This document shows positions 40,689 through 49,817 of a DNA stretch of 64,000 nucleotides, piece after piece. The translations under genes and the position numbers were made by a program. The stretch is from assembly GCA_020073245.1 (NCBI GenBank), contig JAIQFQ010000003.1, positions 1 through 64,000 of the forward strand, in the 5' to 3' direction. The notes under the pieces were generated by a model. That model was not told the origin of the DNA. It saw only the letters and a list, made by a program, of their open reading frames with translations, and searched no databases. Source of the stretch: Terriglobia bacterium (GTDB lineage: Bacteria > Acidobacteriota > Thermoanaerobaculia > Thermoanaerobaculales > Thermoanaerobaculaceae). Each line of letters begins with the position of its first letter. Within the stretch, counting starts at the first letter, position 1.

Positions 40689-41567
40689 TCACACCCCGCT
40701 GAATGCCGAAAACCCGCCGTCCACGGGCACCACGACACCGGTCACGAACGAGGCCGCGGGAGAAAGCAACCACAGCGCCGTTCCCAGCAGGTCCTCGGGC
40801 TGTCCAAACCGGCCCATCGGAGTGTGCTCGATGATGGTGCTGCCGCGCGGGGTCAACTCGCCGGTCGACGTGTCGGTCAGGAGGAACCGGTTCTGGTCAG
40901 TGAGGAAGAACCCGGGAGCGATTGCGTTGACTCGGATCTGCGGCGAATACTCGCGCGCCATGTGAACTGCCAGCCATTGGGTGAAGTTGGCCACCGCCGC
41001 TTTGGCGGCGGAGTATGCCGGGATCCGGGTCAGTGGTCTGAACGCGTTCATTGAGCACACGTTGAGGACCACACCCCGCTGGCGCTCGGCCATTCCGCGA
41101 CCGAACGCCTGGCAGGGCAGGATGGTCCCGAGGACGTTCAGGTCGGCCACGAAACGGAGCGCCTCCTCGGGTAGATCGAAGAACGACCGCTCCGGGCCCG
41201 TGGTGGCCGAGGGGCTGTTGCCCCCCGCCGCGTTGATCAGGGTGTCGACGGGGCCGAGTTCGTCGAGCACCGTCTTTTCCGCCGCCACCAGCGAAGGCCG
41301 GCTCAGGACATCACATTGGACGACGATCGAGCGGCCGGGGCCACGGTCGAGGCGTTCCCTGAAACGATCGATGCCGGTCGGCTGCAAATCAAGGACCGCC
41401 ACGTTGGCTCCACACGAGACCAGCGCGACCGCAATCTCGCCACCGAGCACACCCGCGCCGCCCGTGACGACCGCGGTCCGCCCCGCCAGGTTGTACCACC
41501 CCGCAACGAAGTTCGCGTCCACCTGACTCCCTTCCGCCACGCCTCTTGATCTCCTCGAGAAGCTCAC
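40689..41567 (-). CDS. SDR-family D-mannonate oxidoreductase (fructuronate reductase, YjmF/UxuB-type)
   Basis: GRTAVVTGGAGVLGGEIA; SMNAFRPLTRIPAYSAAKAAVANFTQWLAVH; APGFFLTDQNRFLL; VDGGFSAFSGV. Confidence 0.82.
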   Translation of the reverse strand: MSFSRRSRGVAEGSQVDANFVAGWYNLAGRTAVVTGGAGVLGGEIAVALVSCGANVAVLDLQPTGIDRFRERLDRGPGRSIVVQCDVLSRPSLVAAEKTVLDELGPVDTLINAAGGNSPSATTGPERSFFDLPEEALRFVADLNVLGTILPCQAFGRGMAERQRGVVLNVCSMNAFRPLTRIPAYSAAKAAVANFTQWLAVHMAREYSPQIRVNAIAPGFFLTDQNRFLLTDTSTGELTPRGSTIIEHTPMGRFGQPEDLLGTALWLLSPAASFVTGVVVPVDGGFSAFSGV

Positions 41568-41579
41568 CGCACCACGACC

Positions 41580-43064
41580 TCAGCTCAACAGCGGCGCCAA
41601 GTGCCGCCTGAAGTGCGCTTCCAGCACGGTCGCGTAGATCTCCTCATTCTTCCTCAGGGTCTCCCGAAGCCTGTCACCGAACCTGTCCAGCACGGAGCCA
41701 AACGTCACGTGCATGACCTGCCGAGCATCGAACTTTTCCAACAGGAGCGGCAGATCCGCGCTCTTCACCGAATCGACGCTCGGGACCCTCGCCAGGGTGG
41801 CCGACACATGGTAGGTCATCCGATCGTGCTCGTAGCGTTCCCTGGCGTACGTCAGGATCTCCCGGAACAGCTCCCCGTCCACGCGCGCCGTCGCCCGCAG
41901 GGCCTCGAGGTAGCTGGTGCCGGCGGTCTTCACGTGGACCAAGGGCCCGCCGAGGCCCATAGATGAGCCATCCGTCAACCGCGCGGCGACCGGGTAGACG
42001 CTGAACTTGTCCGAACCCGAGTGCAGGCTCAGCTTGTATGGCCCGAGAACTCGCGACACCGCGGCGTGCCGGGCAAATTCAGCAGAGAACACGCCCAGAT
42101 CACCGATGTAGTCCACGCCCTTCTCGAAACGCCCCACGAACCGAGGGGCCAGGCTCACCCACCGCACCCCGAGACGTCGCAGCTCCCGGGCGATGTAGAC
42201 GTGCTCTGCGACCGTCGTGGAGTTCGAGGTCTCGTCCACGGAAACCTCCAGCTCGAAGGCGCGGTCTCCGAGCCGGGACACGATGTGCCGGTACATCGCG
42301 ACGGTGTGGGCGACGGCGCGGCCGTACTTGACGGCCCCACGCCACAGCTGCTCGGTGTCGATGTTCAAGGCCGAACCCTCGAGATCGAAGGGCTCGGAGA
42401 GGTAGCGCCGCTTGAGGTCACCCAAGCTGTCCTCGAGAGCGTCCCACGGCAGCGCTCGGACTCTGGCCTCAAGGGCGGCCGGCGGCAGGTCGTGCGCCTT
42501 GTCGTCCACGTGCGTGCCGGGATCGATGGTGAAGAACGTGTACCCCGCAGCGGCGAAGTCGTCCACATCCGTGGGTGTCTTGAGGTGGTCGGCATCCGCG
42601 CCCCATGGTTCGCGCCACCCCTCCTGGAAGAGACCCCAGGTGGCGTCGTCGAGCACCTCTTGCGGTGTCCGGCCGGTGCGGGCGTTCTCGCGCACTGACT
42701 GCTGGGCGAATACCCCGGCGATCTTCCCCTCGCCGCCGGGGAACTGGCGGATTGCCCGCGCATGCCCGGGTGTCGCCAGCCCAAGGCGATCCCCGAAGCC
42801 GACCGACGTTCTGAGGCCGAGCGGAACGGGGCGAAGCCACGGCAGCCGCGCACGCAGGGCAGCGGCGTTGGCGCGGTTCAGCGGGCACAGCAGTTCCCCC
42901 CGCGGTCCAGGCCCCGTGCCCTCGAACCCCCGGCTCTCACCGCGGACCACGAGCACCTTGGATTGACCGTCCTCATTTGCCGCCAGGCAAAACGTGGTGC
43001 CCGCCACCTCCACCATCGAGTGTGGACGAACCGCCCAACCTGGCAGCGCCTCTGGACCGGCCAT
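41580..43064 (-). CDS. uxaE: Tagaturonate/fructuronate epimerase family protein
   Basis: Full-length ~494 aa; FTIDPGTHVDDKAHDLP, SLHSGSDKFSVYP, HVKTAGTSYLEALR, MTYHVSAT. Confidence 0.78.
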   Translation of the reverse strand: MAGPEALPGWAVRPHSMVEVAGTTFCLAANEDGQSKVLVVRGESRGFEGTGPGPRGELLCPLNRANAAALRARLPWLRPVPLGLRTSVGFGDRLGLATPGHARAIRQFPGGEGKIAGVFAQQSVRENARTGRTPQEVLDDATWGLFQEGWREPWGADADHLKTPTDVDDFAAAGYTFFTIDPGTHVDDKAHDLPPAALEARVRALPWDALEDSLGDLKRRYLSEPFDLEGSALNIDTEQLWRGAVKYGRAVAHTVAMYRHIVSRLGDRAFELEVSVDETSNSTTVAEHVYIARELRRLGVRWVSLAPRFVGRFEKGVDYIGDLGVFSAEFARHAAVSRVLGPYKLSLHSGSDKFSVYPVAARLTDGSSMGLGGPLVHVKTAGTSYLEALRATARVDGELFREILTYARERYEHDRMTYHVSATLARVPSVDSVKSADLPLLLEKFDARQVMHVTFGSVLDRFGDRLRETLRKNEEIYATVLEAHFRRHLAPLLS

Positions 43065-43111
43065 CAGTTCCGCCCCTCTCGAGGGTCGCGCGCCGACCGC
43101 GACCGTTCTCC

Positions 43112-43915
43112 TCAGAGCCTCCTCAGGTACGTGATGCTCCGCTGCGCTGCCGTGTCGGCATCCGGCAGCGGCCTGAATTCCCCGGAGACGAAACCTCGGT
43201 AGCCCGTGGCCGCGAGCGTGTCCAGAATCGCCTTGAAATCGAGGTGGCCGGCGCCGGGATACCACCGGTTGGAGTCGGCCACGTGGAAGTGGAAGATGCG
43301 CTCGCCGCACGCCCGGATGCTGTCCGCGATTGCCGGTTCCTCGATGTTCATGTGAAAGGTGTCCAGGAGAAGCCCGAAGTTGTCTGCACCTATTCGATCT
43401 GCAAGATGAAGTCCCTCGGCGACCGTATGAACGAGATCCGTCTCGTACCGGTTCATCGGCTCGAGGGCGAACCTCACCCCGGTTCCGGCGGCCGCAGCCG
43501 CACACTGCTTGATTGCCTCGACGAGGTACTCCATCGAGCGCTCGTGAGTCTGCCCGGGCGGCGTGATCCCCCGGATCAGACCGATGATGATGACCGCGTT
43601 GAGGCGCGTCGCCAGCGGGATGTGGCTCCAGATCCGCTCGATGGCCGCCTCCCGCACCGCGGGGATATCGCTCGTGAACGACAGCTTCTCTTCGCCCCAC
43701 GCTTGACCGGTGCCGATGGCGGGCACGACCAGGCCGTGCCCGCCCACAACCCGTTCGAGCTCACCGACCTCGACCAGGCGCGGATCGCGAATCGCAAGCT
43801 CGACGCCGTCGTACCCCCACCCGGCGATCTTGGCCACGTTCGCCTCGAAGTCGCCCTTAAGCGCCACCGCGTCGAAGCTGGCGGCGTGGGTTGAGAGGAC
43901 GACGCTGAGCTTCAT
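43112..43915 (-). CDS. iolO: Sugar isomerase/epimerase TIM barrel, 5-keto-L-gluconate epimerase-like (IolO)
   Basis: MKLSVVLSTHAASFDAVALKGD...AIGTGQAWGE...FALEPMNRYETDLVHT...DTFHMNIEE...IFHFHVADSNRWYPGAGHLDF; starts in ATGA overlap with iolN. Confidence 0.8.
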   Translation of the reverse strand: MKLSVVLSTHAASFDAVALKGDFEANVAKIAGWGYDGVELAIRDPRLVEVGELERVVGGHGLVVPAIGTGQAWGEEKLSFTSDIPAVREAAIERIWSHIPLATRLNAVIIIGLIRGITPPGQTHERSMEYLVEAIKQCAAAAAGTGVRFALEPMNRYETDLVHTVAEGLHLADRIGADNFGLLLDTFHMNIEEPAIADSIRACGERIFHFHVADSNRWYPGAGHLDFKAILDTLAATGYRGFVSGEFRPLPDADTAAQRSITYLRRL

Positions 43916-45039
43916 CACTGGTCGAAGCCCTGGCCGATCGTCGGCAGGTTGTACACCGGCTTCCACCCTGGGCTCATCGGCTCCCGAAGGTACGGCTCCA
44001 TATCCTTGGCGGTCCGCAGCGTCACCTCCTCGACCGGCGGCACCTTTCCGGGAGGGAACGCCTCGAGGATCTGGTCGTTGAGCAGCGTCAGGTAGCGCAG
44101 GATCGCAGCGACCGGACGCTTGGCCTTGGCCGCCGAGCCGCGGGTGGACTTGCCGACGACACCCTCCGGCGTGGCCACGATCTCGATCGCGAAGTGACCC
44201 TCTCCCTCGGACCAGCGACTGGGCCGGCCGAACGGGTCGACCGACTTGTCGAAGTGCCCGTCGGGCAGGTAGCTCTTGCCCTTGGTGTCCACGGCGTACT
44301 TCATGTCCACCATGTCGGGATGGAGCAGCAGCCCGAGCGACGTCTCCGACTCGTCCGCGTGCACGAAGTTGGTGTCTAGCTTGCCACCCTTCTCGGTGGT
44401 CCGGAAGAACTCGCGCACGGCCCGGTGCCAGTCGATCACCCGGAAGATCCCGGGGAGCTGGTACCGCTTCTGGAACTGCTGGATCGCCGACTCGAGCACC
44501 CACAGCTGGCCGTGGTTGTTGATGACGATCTGCTTCCTGAACCCGTCGTTCCACAACCCCAGCATGACGTCGATCATCAGCTCCCGCGTCACGTTCTCGC
44601 GAACGATCACGGTGCCCGCCATGCCCAGGTGGTGGTAGGGGTGCGAGCCGTAATTCAGCGGCGGCAGCGCCAAGGCACACGGCGCCCCGCGCTTGGCGGT
44701 GTAGCGCCGCAGCCCCTCAAGGATCTGACTCACGTACAGCGTGTCGGACGCGCTGGGCAGGTGCCTGCCGTGCATCTCGGTGCAGCCGACCGGAATGAAG
44801 ACGATGTCGTTCTTCTTCCGGTTGGCCTCGACCTGGTGCCGGACGGTTGTCTGGATGTACGAGCCTGACTTGCCCCACTCGGGAGGGGAGGGGATTCCGT
44901 ACTCGGCGAGGATGGCATCTATCTCTTTGTCGCTGGCGTCCCACACCGCCTTCTTGCAGCGCCCCACCGTGTTGTCCTCGAAGAACAGGTCTGGTTCCTT
45001 GGTAGCGAGCAGCGTCGGGGTTTCTGGGTTCTCTGCCAT
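43915..45039 (-). CDS. iolN: Creatininase-superfamily hydrolase, 3-dehydro-scyllo-inosose hydrolase-like (IolN)
   Basis: FIPVGCTEMHGRHLPSASDT; NNHGQLWVLESAIQQF; HADESETSLGLLLHPDMV; neighbours iolO/iolM homologues. Confidence 0.78.
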   Translation of the reverse strand: MAENPETPTLLATKEPDLFFEDNTVGRCKKAVWDASDKEIDAILAEYGIPSPPEWGKSGSYIQTTVRHQVEANRKKNDIVFIPVGCTEMHGRHLPSASDTLYVSQILEGLRRYTAKRGAPCALALPPLNYGSHPYHHLGMAGTVIVRENVTRELMIDVMLGLWNDGFRKQIVINNHGQLWVLESAIQQFQKRYQLPGIFRVIDWHRAVREFFRTTEKGGKLDTNFVHADESETSLGLLLHPDMVDMKYAVDTKGKSYLPDGHFDKSVDPFGRPSRWSEGEGHFAIEIVATPEGVVGKSTRGSAAKAKRPVAAILRYLTLLNDQILEAFPPGKVPPVEEVTLRTAKDMEPYLREPMSPGWKPVYNLPTIGQGFDQ

Positions 45040-45083
45040 TTCGCATCTCCTTTCAGCCGTGAGAGCCGAAGCTTCACGGTCGT

Positions 45084-45320
45084 TCACACCTTCCTGTCTC
45101 TCCTCTGACGCCCTTCGTCGGATGACGAGAGGGCGCTTTTCTTTGCCGTGGTTTCGGGAGGGCCCAACTCGACGTTCACGGGTCGTCCGTCGCGGATTGA
45201 CTGGGTGGCAGCCAGGCTGACCGCGACCAGGCGCGCGCCGTGCGTGCGGTGCGCAACGGTCTCCGCATGCGGCAGCCTGATGCGGCCTACGCCAATGATG
45301 CCGATCCTCACATCGCTCAT
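45084..45320 (-). pseudogene. Internally deleted Gfo/Idh/MocA (iolG-like) remnant
   Basis: N-terminus MSDVRIGIIGVGRIRLPHAETVAHRTHGARLVAV is joined in frame to C-terminal motif SLAATQSIRDGRPVNVELG; 78 aa total. Confidence 0.7.
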
Positions 45321-45330
45321 GACACCGCCC

Positions 45331-46221
45331 TTACGCTGTGGCGTACGTCCTCCGCATGAATTCTTCGATCTCCTCTCGGGACTTGCGAATCGGGCCCTGA
45401 GCCTCCATCTTCAGGCTCGTCAGCGCCGCCGCCCAGAGCGTGGCCTCAGCCGGCCGAGCGCTCAGCCTCGCCGCCACATACGAGCCGAGACAGGAATCGC
45501 CCCGACCGCTGCGGCCGACGAGGGACTTGGACCGGAACTCCGCCTCGTGGATCCTGCCTCGCGCGAGCACGAGCAGCCCGTGCCTGTGAGTGAGCACGAT
45601 CTCGCCAGGTCCGAAGGCGGCGAGCGCGCTCGCTGCGCGCCTGAGATCGCTCTCCCCAGTGAGAGCCTCGGCCTCCACCGCGTCCGCCTTGAGAATGTCC
45701 ACGAGCGGCAGCACCTCCGCCCGCTCCGGCCATTCCCGGTGGTGCAGCCTGCCGTCAGCCTCACGGATGCGGACAAATCCTTGCGCATCTGCGCTGATCG
45801 TCGTCTCCTTCTTCCTGAGTTCCTGGATGACTTCGAGCGGCACCTCGCCGCGGATCGATGGGCTGATCACAAACGCGCGGGCGTCCACGCTGCGCACCTG
45901 GTCGGCGGTGAACGATCCCGCGGTCGCTGCCACGGTGAGGATCCGCTCGTCGACATTCGCCGTCGGGTACTCCAACCGCATCAGCGTCGATGAAGCGGTG
46001 GTTTCCGCGAAGACGGTGACACCCGCGCGCTCGAGCGCCTCCACCACCCGGCTATCCTCGGCGGCAAGCCGCGTGACCGCCGCCACCTTGCACCCCGACG
46101 CCAGCGCTGCGAACGCCGCGTAGTTGAACCCGCCCCCATCGATCTGCCGGGTACCGGTGGACGTCACGATTGTGTCCTTGGTGTAGTTGCCAATCGTGGC
46201 GACGTCGTAGCGCTCTTTCAT
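45331..46221 (-). CDS. PfkB-family carbohydrate kinase, non-canonical GRGD motif
   Basis: YDVATIGNYTKDTIV...GGGFNYAAFAA; LVGRSGRGDSCLGSYVAARL. Confidence 0.78.
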   Translation of the reverse strand: MKERYDVATIGNYTKDTIVTSTGTRQIDGGGFNYAAFAALASGCKVAAVTRLAAEDSRVVEALERAGVTVFAETTASSTLMRLEYPTANVDERILTVAATAGSFTADQVRSVDARAFVISPSIRGEVPLEVIQELRKKETTISADAQGFVRIREADGRLHHREWPERAEVLPLVDILKADAVEAEALTGESDLRRAASALAAFGPGEIVLTHRHGLLVLARGRIHEAEFRSKSLVGRSGRGDSCLGSYVAARLSARPAEATLWAAALTSLKMEAQGPIRKSREEIEEFMRRTYATA

Positions 46222-46237
46222 CGTTTCGCCGCCCTTC

Positions 46238-47587
46238 TCAGTCCCTCAGCCGGACTCGCCACAGCGTCGTCGCCAGGACCAGCGAGAGCACGGATGAGCC
46301 CACCCAAAACCAGATCGCCGTCGAGAAGTCGTAGTGCCGGACCCCATCGACCATGACCATCCCGCGTTGGATCAAATGGCCACTCAGCCACTCCTGGAGC
46401 GCTGCGCCCACGTAGGAGAAGACCCCTACGAACCCCATGGCGGCACCTGCTGCCTTCTTGGGCGCGATGTCGATTGCGAAGAGTCCCCCGAGCGAGGTCA
46501 CGAGGCCCGTCACGCCGAACCCATACAGTAGGAAGCCCGCCGTCATGAACACCGGCTTGCCCGGCGGACCGAAGAAGATCATGAAGAGTCCCGCGAGCTC
46601 GAGGATGCCGAAGATCAGGTTGACCGGTGGCCGCCGGGCTTTGAAGAGCTTGTCCGAGGCGAAGCCGAATGCGACCGCGCCCGCCATCCCGGTCAGCGTT
46701 CTGGCCATCTGCACGCTGCCGGCGAGCATCAGTGAGTAGCCCTTGCCCTCCTGCAGGTAGAGGATCCCCCAGCTGTCGATGGCGTACCGCGTGACGTACA
46801 TCAACGCGCTCGCGAGCGCGAGCACCCAGATCGCGGGGTGCTTCAACACCACACGCTGGCTCGCCCAGATGCTGCCTTTCTGATCTTCGCTGCTTGCCTT
46901 TCCTGTCAGGTGGTCGTTCTTCCAGTCCGCGACCGGGGGCAGGCCGAGCGTCTGCGGCCGGTCCTGCATCAGGAGGTAGATGGCGATAGCCACCAGAACG
47001 CCGAGCAGCCCCGGTCCCCAGTAGCCGGCCCTCCAGCCCCACGCCGTGACCACCGCAGCAACCCCGATAAACGTCAGCCCCTCGCCGAGGCCGTGAGCGG
47101 TACTCCAGATGCCGTAGATCCGACCACGCTCGCGGTTGGAAAACCACTGCGCCATCGCCACTGCACCGGCGGGCGCGCCGAACGCCTGGAACCAGCCGTT
47201 GAGCGCCCACAGCACCACCGAGAGCCAGAGCGCCGTCGAGAACCCCATCCCGAGATTGAGCGCCGCAGAGACAAGCACGCCGGTCGCGAAGAAAACTCGC
47301 AGGTTGGCGTGGTCGGCGAGAAAACCGTTCGTGAGCTTGCCGACTGCGTACGTGTAGAAGAGAGCGGCACCGATGATTCCGAGTTGCTCCGCAGAGAAGA
47401 TCCCCTCGTCGATCAGGGGCTTCTTGACCATCGACAGGGCCAGGCGGCACGTGTAGGCCAGGCCGTAGCCCACGGTGATCGCCAGCATGATGCGCAGGCG
47501 GTGCCGCTTGTAGAGACGGTCGACCTCCGCCGCGTTCGTGAGCAGCGGTCTGTCCGGACCTGTCGCGAAGAAGCTCAGCAGGCTCAT
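46238..47587 (-). CDS. MFS transporter, organophosphate:phosphate antiporter (OPA; GlpT/UhpT-like)
   Basis: YGLAYTCRLALSMVKKPLIDEGIFSAEQLGIIGAALFYTYAVGKLTNGFLADHANLR; 12 TM pattern. Confidence 0.82.
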   Translation of the reverse strand: MSLLSFFATGPDRPLLTNAAEVDRLYKRHRLRIMLAITVGYGLAYTCRLALSMVKKPLIDEGIFSAEQLGIIGAALFYTYAVGKLTNGFLADHANLRVFFATGVLVSAALNLGMGFSTALWLSVVLWALNGWFQAFGAPAGAVAMAQWFSNRERGRIYGIWSTAHGLGEGLTFIGVAAVVTAWGWRAGYWGPGLLGVLVAIAIYLLMQDRPQTLGLPPVADWKNDHLTGKASSEDQKGSIWASQRVVLKHPAIWVLALASALMYVTRYAIDSWGILYLQEGKGYSLMLAGSVQMARTLTGMAGAVAFGFASDKLFKARRPPVNLIFGILELAGLFMIFFGPPGKPVFMTAGFLLYGFGVTGLVTSLGGLFAIDIAPKKAAGAAMGFVGVFSYVGAALQEWLSGHLIQRGMVMVDGVRHYDFSTAIWFWVGSSVLSLVLATTLWRVRLRD

Positions 47588-48609
47588 CAGCCCTTCTTGG
47601 ACGCGATAGATGCCGGTTTCTCGACCCGGACCGGCCGGTTCTCGAGCAACGACTGTTTGGCTGCCAGGACGATGAGCAGTGCCATGAGGCCGTCGTTGCC
47701 CCCTGCCGGGGGTTCCCTGTCCCCGCGGATGCTGGCGAAGAAAGCCTCGAGCTCGAGCACAAATGACCGTTGATAGCGCTCCAGGAAGAAGTACAGCGGA
47801 TTCTCGTGGCGCACGCCCGCGCCGCTGCGGAGAACCGTCCGCGCGGGGGTCTCGTTGAACGCCTCGATCCCACCCTTCGAGCCGAACACCTCGATCCGCT
47901 GGTCGTAGCCGAACACCGCCTGGCGGCTGTTCTCGATCACCGCGAGCGCGCCGTTTGACAGCCGCATCGAGATCACGGCAGTGTCGATGTCCCCAGCCAC
48001 CCCGATCGCGGGATCCACGAGGACGGCTCCGTAGGCGTGCACCTCCTCCACCTCGCTCCCCGAGAGGAACCGCACCATGTCGAAGTCGTGGATCGTCATG
48101 TCAGCGAACATCCCGCCCGAGGACTTGACGTACTCGATCGGCGGTGCGGCCGGGTCGCGCGCCGTGATCCTGACCAACTGGACGTCTCCGACCTCGCCGT
48201 CGGCTACGGCCCGCCGGACCCTGGCAAAGGTGGGATCGAAGCGCCGGTTGAAACCCTCCTGGAGCTTCACGCCGCTACGCTTAACCGTCTCGAGCGTGGC
48301 GCGGACTCGCTCCGCGTCGACGGCGATCGGTTTTTCGCAGAAGACGTGCTTGCCCACCTTTGCGGCCGCCTCCGTGAACTCCGCGTGCGACGGCGTCGGC
48401 GAGCAGACCAGCACCGCCTCGATCTCCGGGTCCTTCAACACGTCCTCGGGGTTCTTGCTCGTGGCGACCGCAGGCCCCGGCCACTCCTTGAAGTCGACGT
48501 AGGGATCCGCGATCGCCTTCAGACGGACACCGGTCATTGCCATGAGGTTGTTCGCGTGAATCTTGCCGATCCTCCCGGCGCCCAGGATCCCTGCGGTGAT
48601 CACTCTCAT
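47587..48609 (-). CDS. iolG: Inositol 2-dehydrogenase-like Gfo/Idh/MocA oxidoreductase (copy 1)
   Basis: ITAGILGAGRIGKIHANNL; HVFCEKPIAVDAERV; QEGFNRRFDPTFARVR; MTIHDFDMVRFLSG. Confidence 0.85.
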   Translation of the reverse strand: MRVITAGILGAGRIGKIHANNLMAMTGVRLKAIADPYVDFKEWPGPAVATSKNPEDVLKDPEIEAVLVCSPTPSHAEFTEAAAKVGKHVFCEKPIAVDAERVRATLETVKRSGVKLQEGFNRRFDPTFARVRRAVADGEVGDVQLVRITARDPAAPPIEYVKSSGGMFADMTIHDFDMVRFLSGSEVEEVHAYGAVLVDPAIGVAGDIDTAVISMRLSNGALAVIENSRQAVFGYDQRIEVFGSKGGIEAFNETPARTVLRSGAGVRHENPLYFFLERYQRSFVLELEAFFASIRGDREPPAGGNDGLMALLIVLAAKQSLLENRPVRVEKPASIASKKG

Positions 48610-49643
48610 CGCCGTTGCCCTCCGCTGCTGCGCTGGACGTCTTCCGAAAGCCGGACCGGTCTGTGCTCCAGGTGCGAGGTCTTTGCGGCAGCGGCCGCCT
48701 TCACTGCGGCCAGAGCATCCTCGGCACCGACGCGGACCGGCGATCCCTCCCGAACCGCCGCGACGAACGCAGAAAGCTCCGCGATGAACGCCTCGCGGTA
48801 CCGCCCGACGAAGTTCTCGTGCGGCTTGTCGGCCACGACGCCCCCCTTCGAGCTCGAGACGACCGTTGTGGGGGTGGTGTTCTCGACGACGATGCTCCCT
48901 TTCGAGCCGAACACCTCGAACCTCTGGTCGTAGCCGTAGTTCGTCTGGCGGCTGCAATCGATGACCCCGAGGGCGCCGCTGGCGAGCCGCACGGTGATGA
49001 CGGCCGTGTCGACGTCGCCGGCCTTTCCGATCTCCGGGTCCACGAGCACTGCCCCCACCGCAAACAGCTCCACGATCTCGCTGCCGGAGAGGAAGCGGAT
49101 GGTGTCGAAGTCGTGGATCGCAAAGTCGAAGAACAAACCCCCGGAGCGTTTCACGAACTCGATCGGAGGCGCTTTCGGATCACGGTTCGTGACCCGCAGG
49201 TGGTGGATCTCGCCGACCGCTCCGGCCTTGACCCCCTGCCACATCTTGAGAAGGCTCGGATCGAAGCGACGGTTGAAACCTACCTGGAGCTTGACGCCGG
49301 CGGAGGCTGCCGCGGCTCGGGCCTGCTCGATGGGCTCCGGCTCGAACGCCACCGGTTTCTCGCAGAAAATGTGCTTGCCCGCCGCGGCAGCCCGCCGGAT
49401 CAACTCGACGTGAAACCCTGATGGGGCCGTGATGACGACGCCCTCGATCTCCGGGTCTTGGAGAATCTTGTCAGCGTTGGTCGATCGCACCGGGATGCCC
49501 AACGCGTCGGCCCAGGCCGGATCGACCTGCCTCCGGCTGACGACCGCCTTGACGTAGGCATCGGGTATGGCGTGCACGAGGTTCTCCGTGTGCATCCTTC
49601 CGATGCGTCCGATACCTATCACCCCAACCGTCGTCGGCCTCAT
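48606..49643 (-). CDS. iolG: Inositol 2-dehydrogenase-like Gfo/Idh/MocA oxidoreductase (copy 2)
   Basis: GVIGIGRIGRMHTENLVHAIPDAYVKAVV; HIFCEKPVAFEPEPI; QVGFNRRFDPSLLK; FAIHDFDTIRFLSG; ATGA overlap with copy 1. Confidence 0.85.
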   Translation of the reverse strand: MRPTTVGVIGIGRIGRMHTENLVHAIPDAYVKAVVSRRQVDPAWADALGIPVRSTNADKILQDPEIEGVVITAPSGFHVELIRRAAAAGKHIFCEKPVAFEPEPIEQARAAAASAGVKLQVGFNRRFDPSLLKMWQGVKAGAVGEIHHLRVTNRDPKAPPIEFVKRSGGLFFDFAIHDFDTIRFLSGSEIVELFAVGAVLVDPEIGKAGDVDTAVITVRLASGALGVIDCSRQTNYGYDQRFEVFGSKGSIVVENTTPTTVVSSSKGGVVADKPHENFVGRYREAFIAELSAFVAAVREGSPVRVGAEDALAAVKAAAAAKTSHLEHRPVRLSEDVQRSSGGQRR

Positions 49644-49817
49644 GAGTCACCTACCTCCCGCTCTTCCTCGAGCGACCACGCCATGAGATGGGCGCAAGCC
49701 GCGGGCACACACTTTGCGTCTTCCCAACTCCGTAAGAGAAAGGGCTCGCGATCGCAACCGACGAGGCTGGGATCGTTTGGAAGCTAGCTCAGATCATCGT
49801 CTCCGCGGTTCTGCCTC

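Noticed and set aside
43065-43700. N-terminal extension of the uxaE-like ORF
   Set aside because: Overlaps iolO in a non-coding frame; the real start is ATG at 43064 (MAGPEALPGWAVRPHS).
43916-44680. N-terminal extension of the iolO ORF
   Set aside because: Runs inside iolN out of frame; the real start is ATG 43915 in an ATGA overlap.
46218-47873. 551-aa - strand ORF overlapping the MFS gene
   Set aside because: Alternate-frame translation of the OPA transporter; the 449-aa frame has the TM pattern and motifs.
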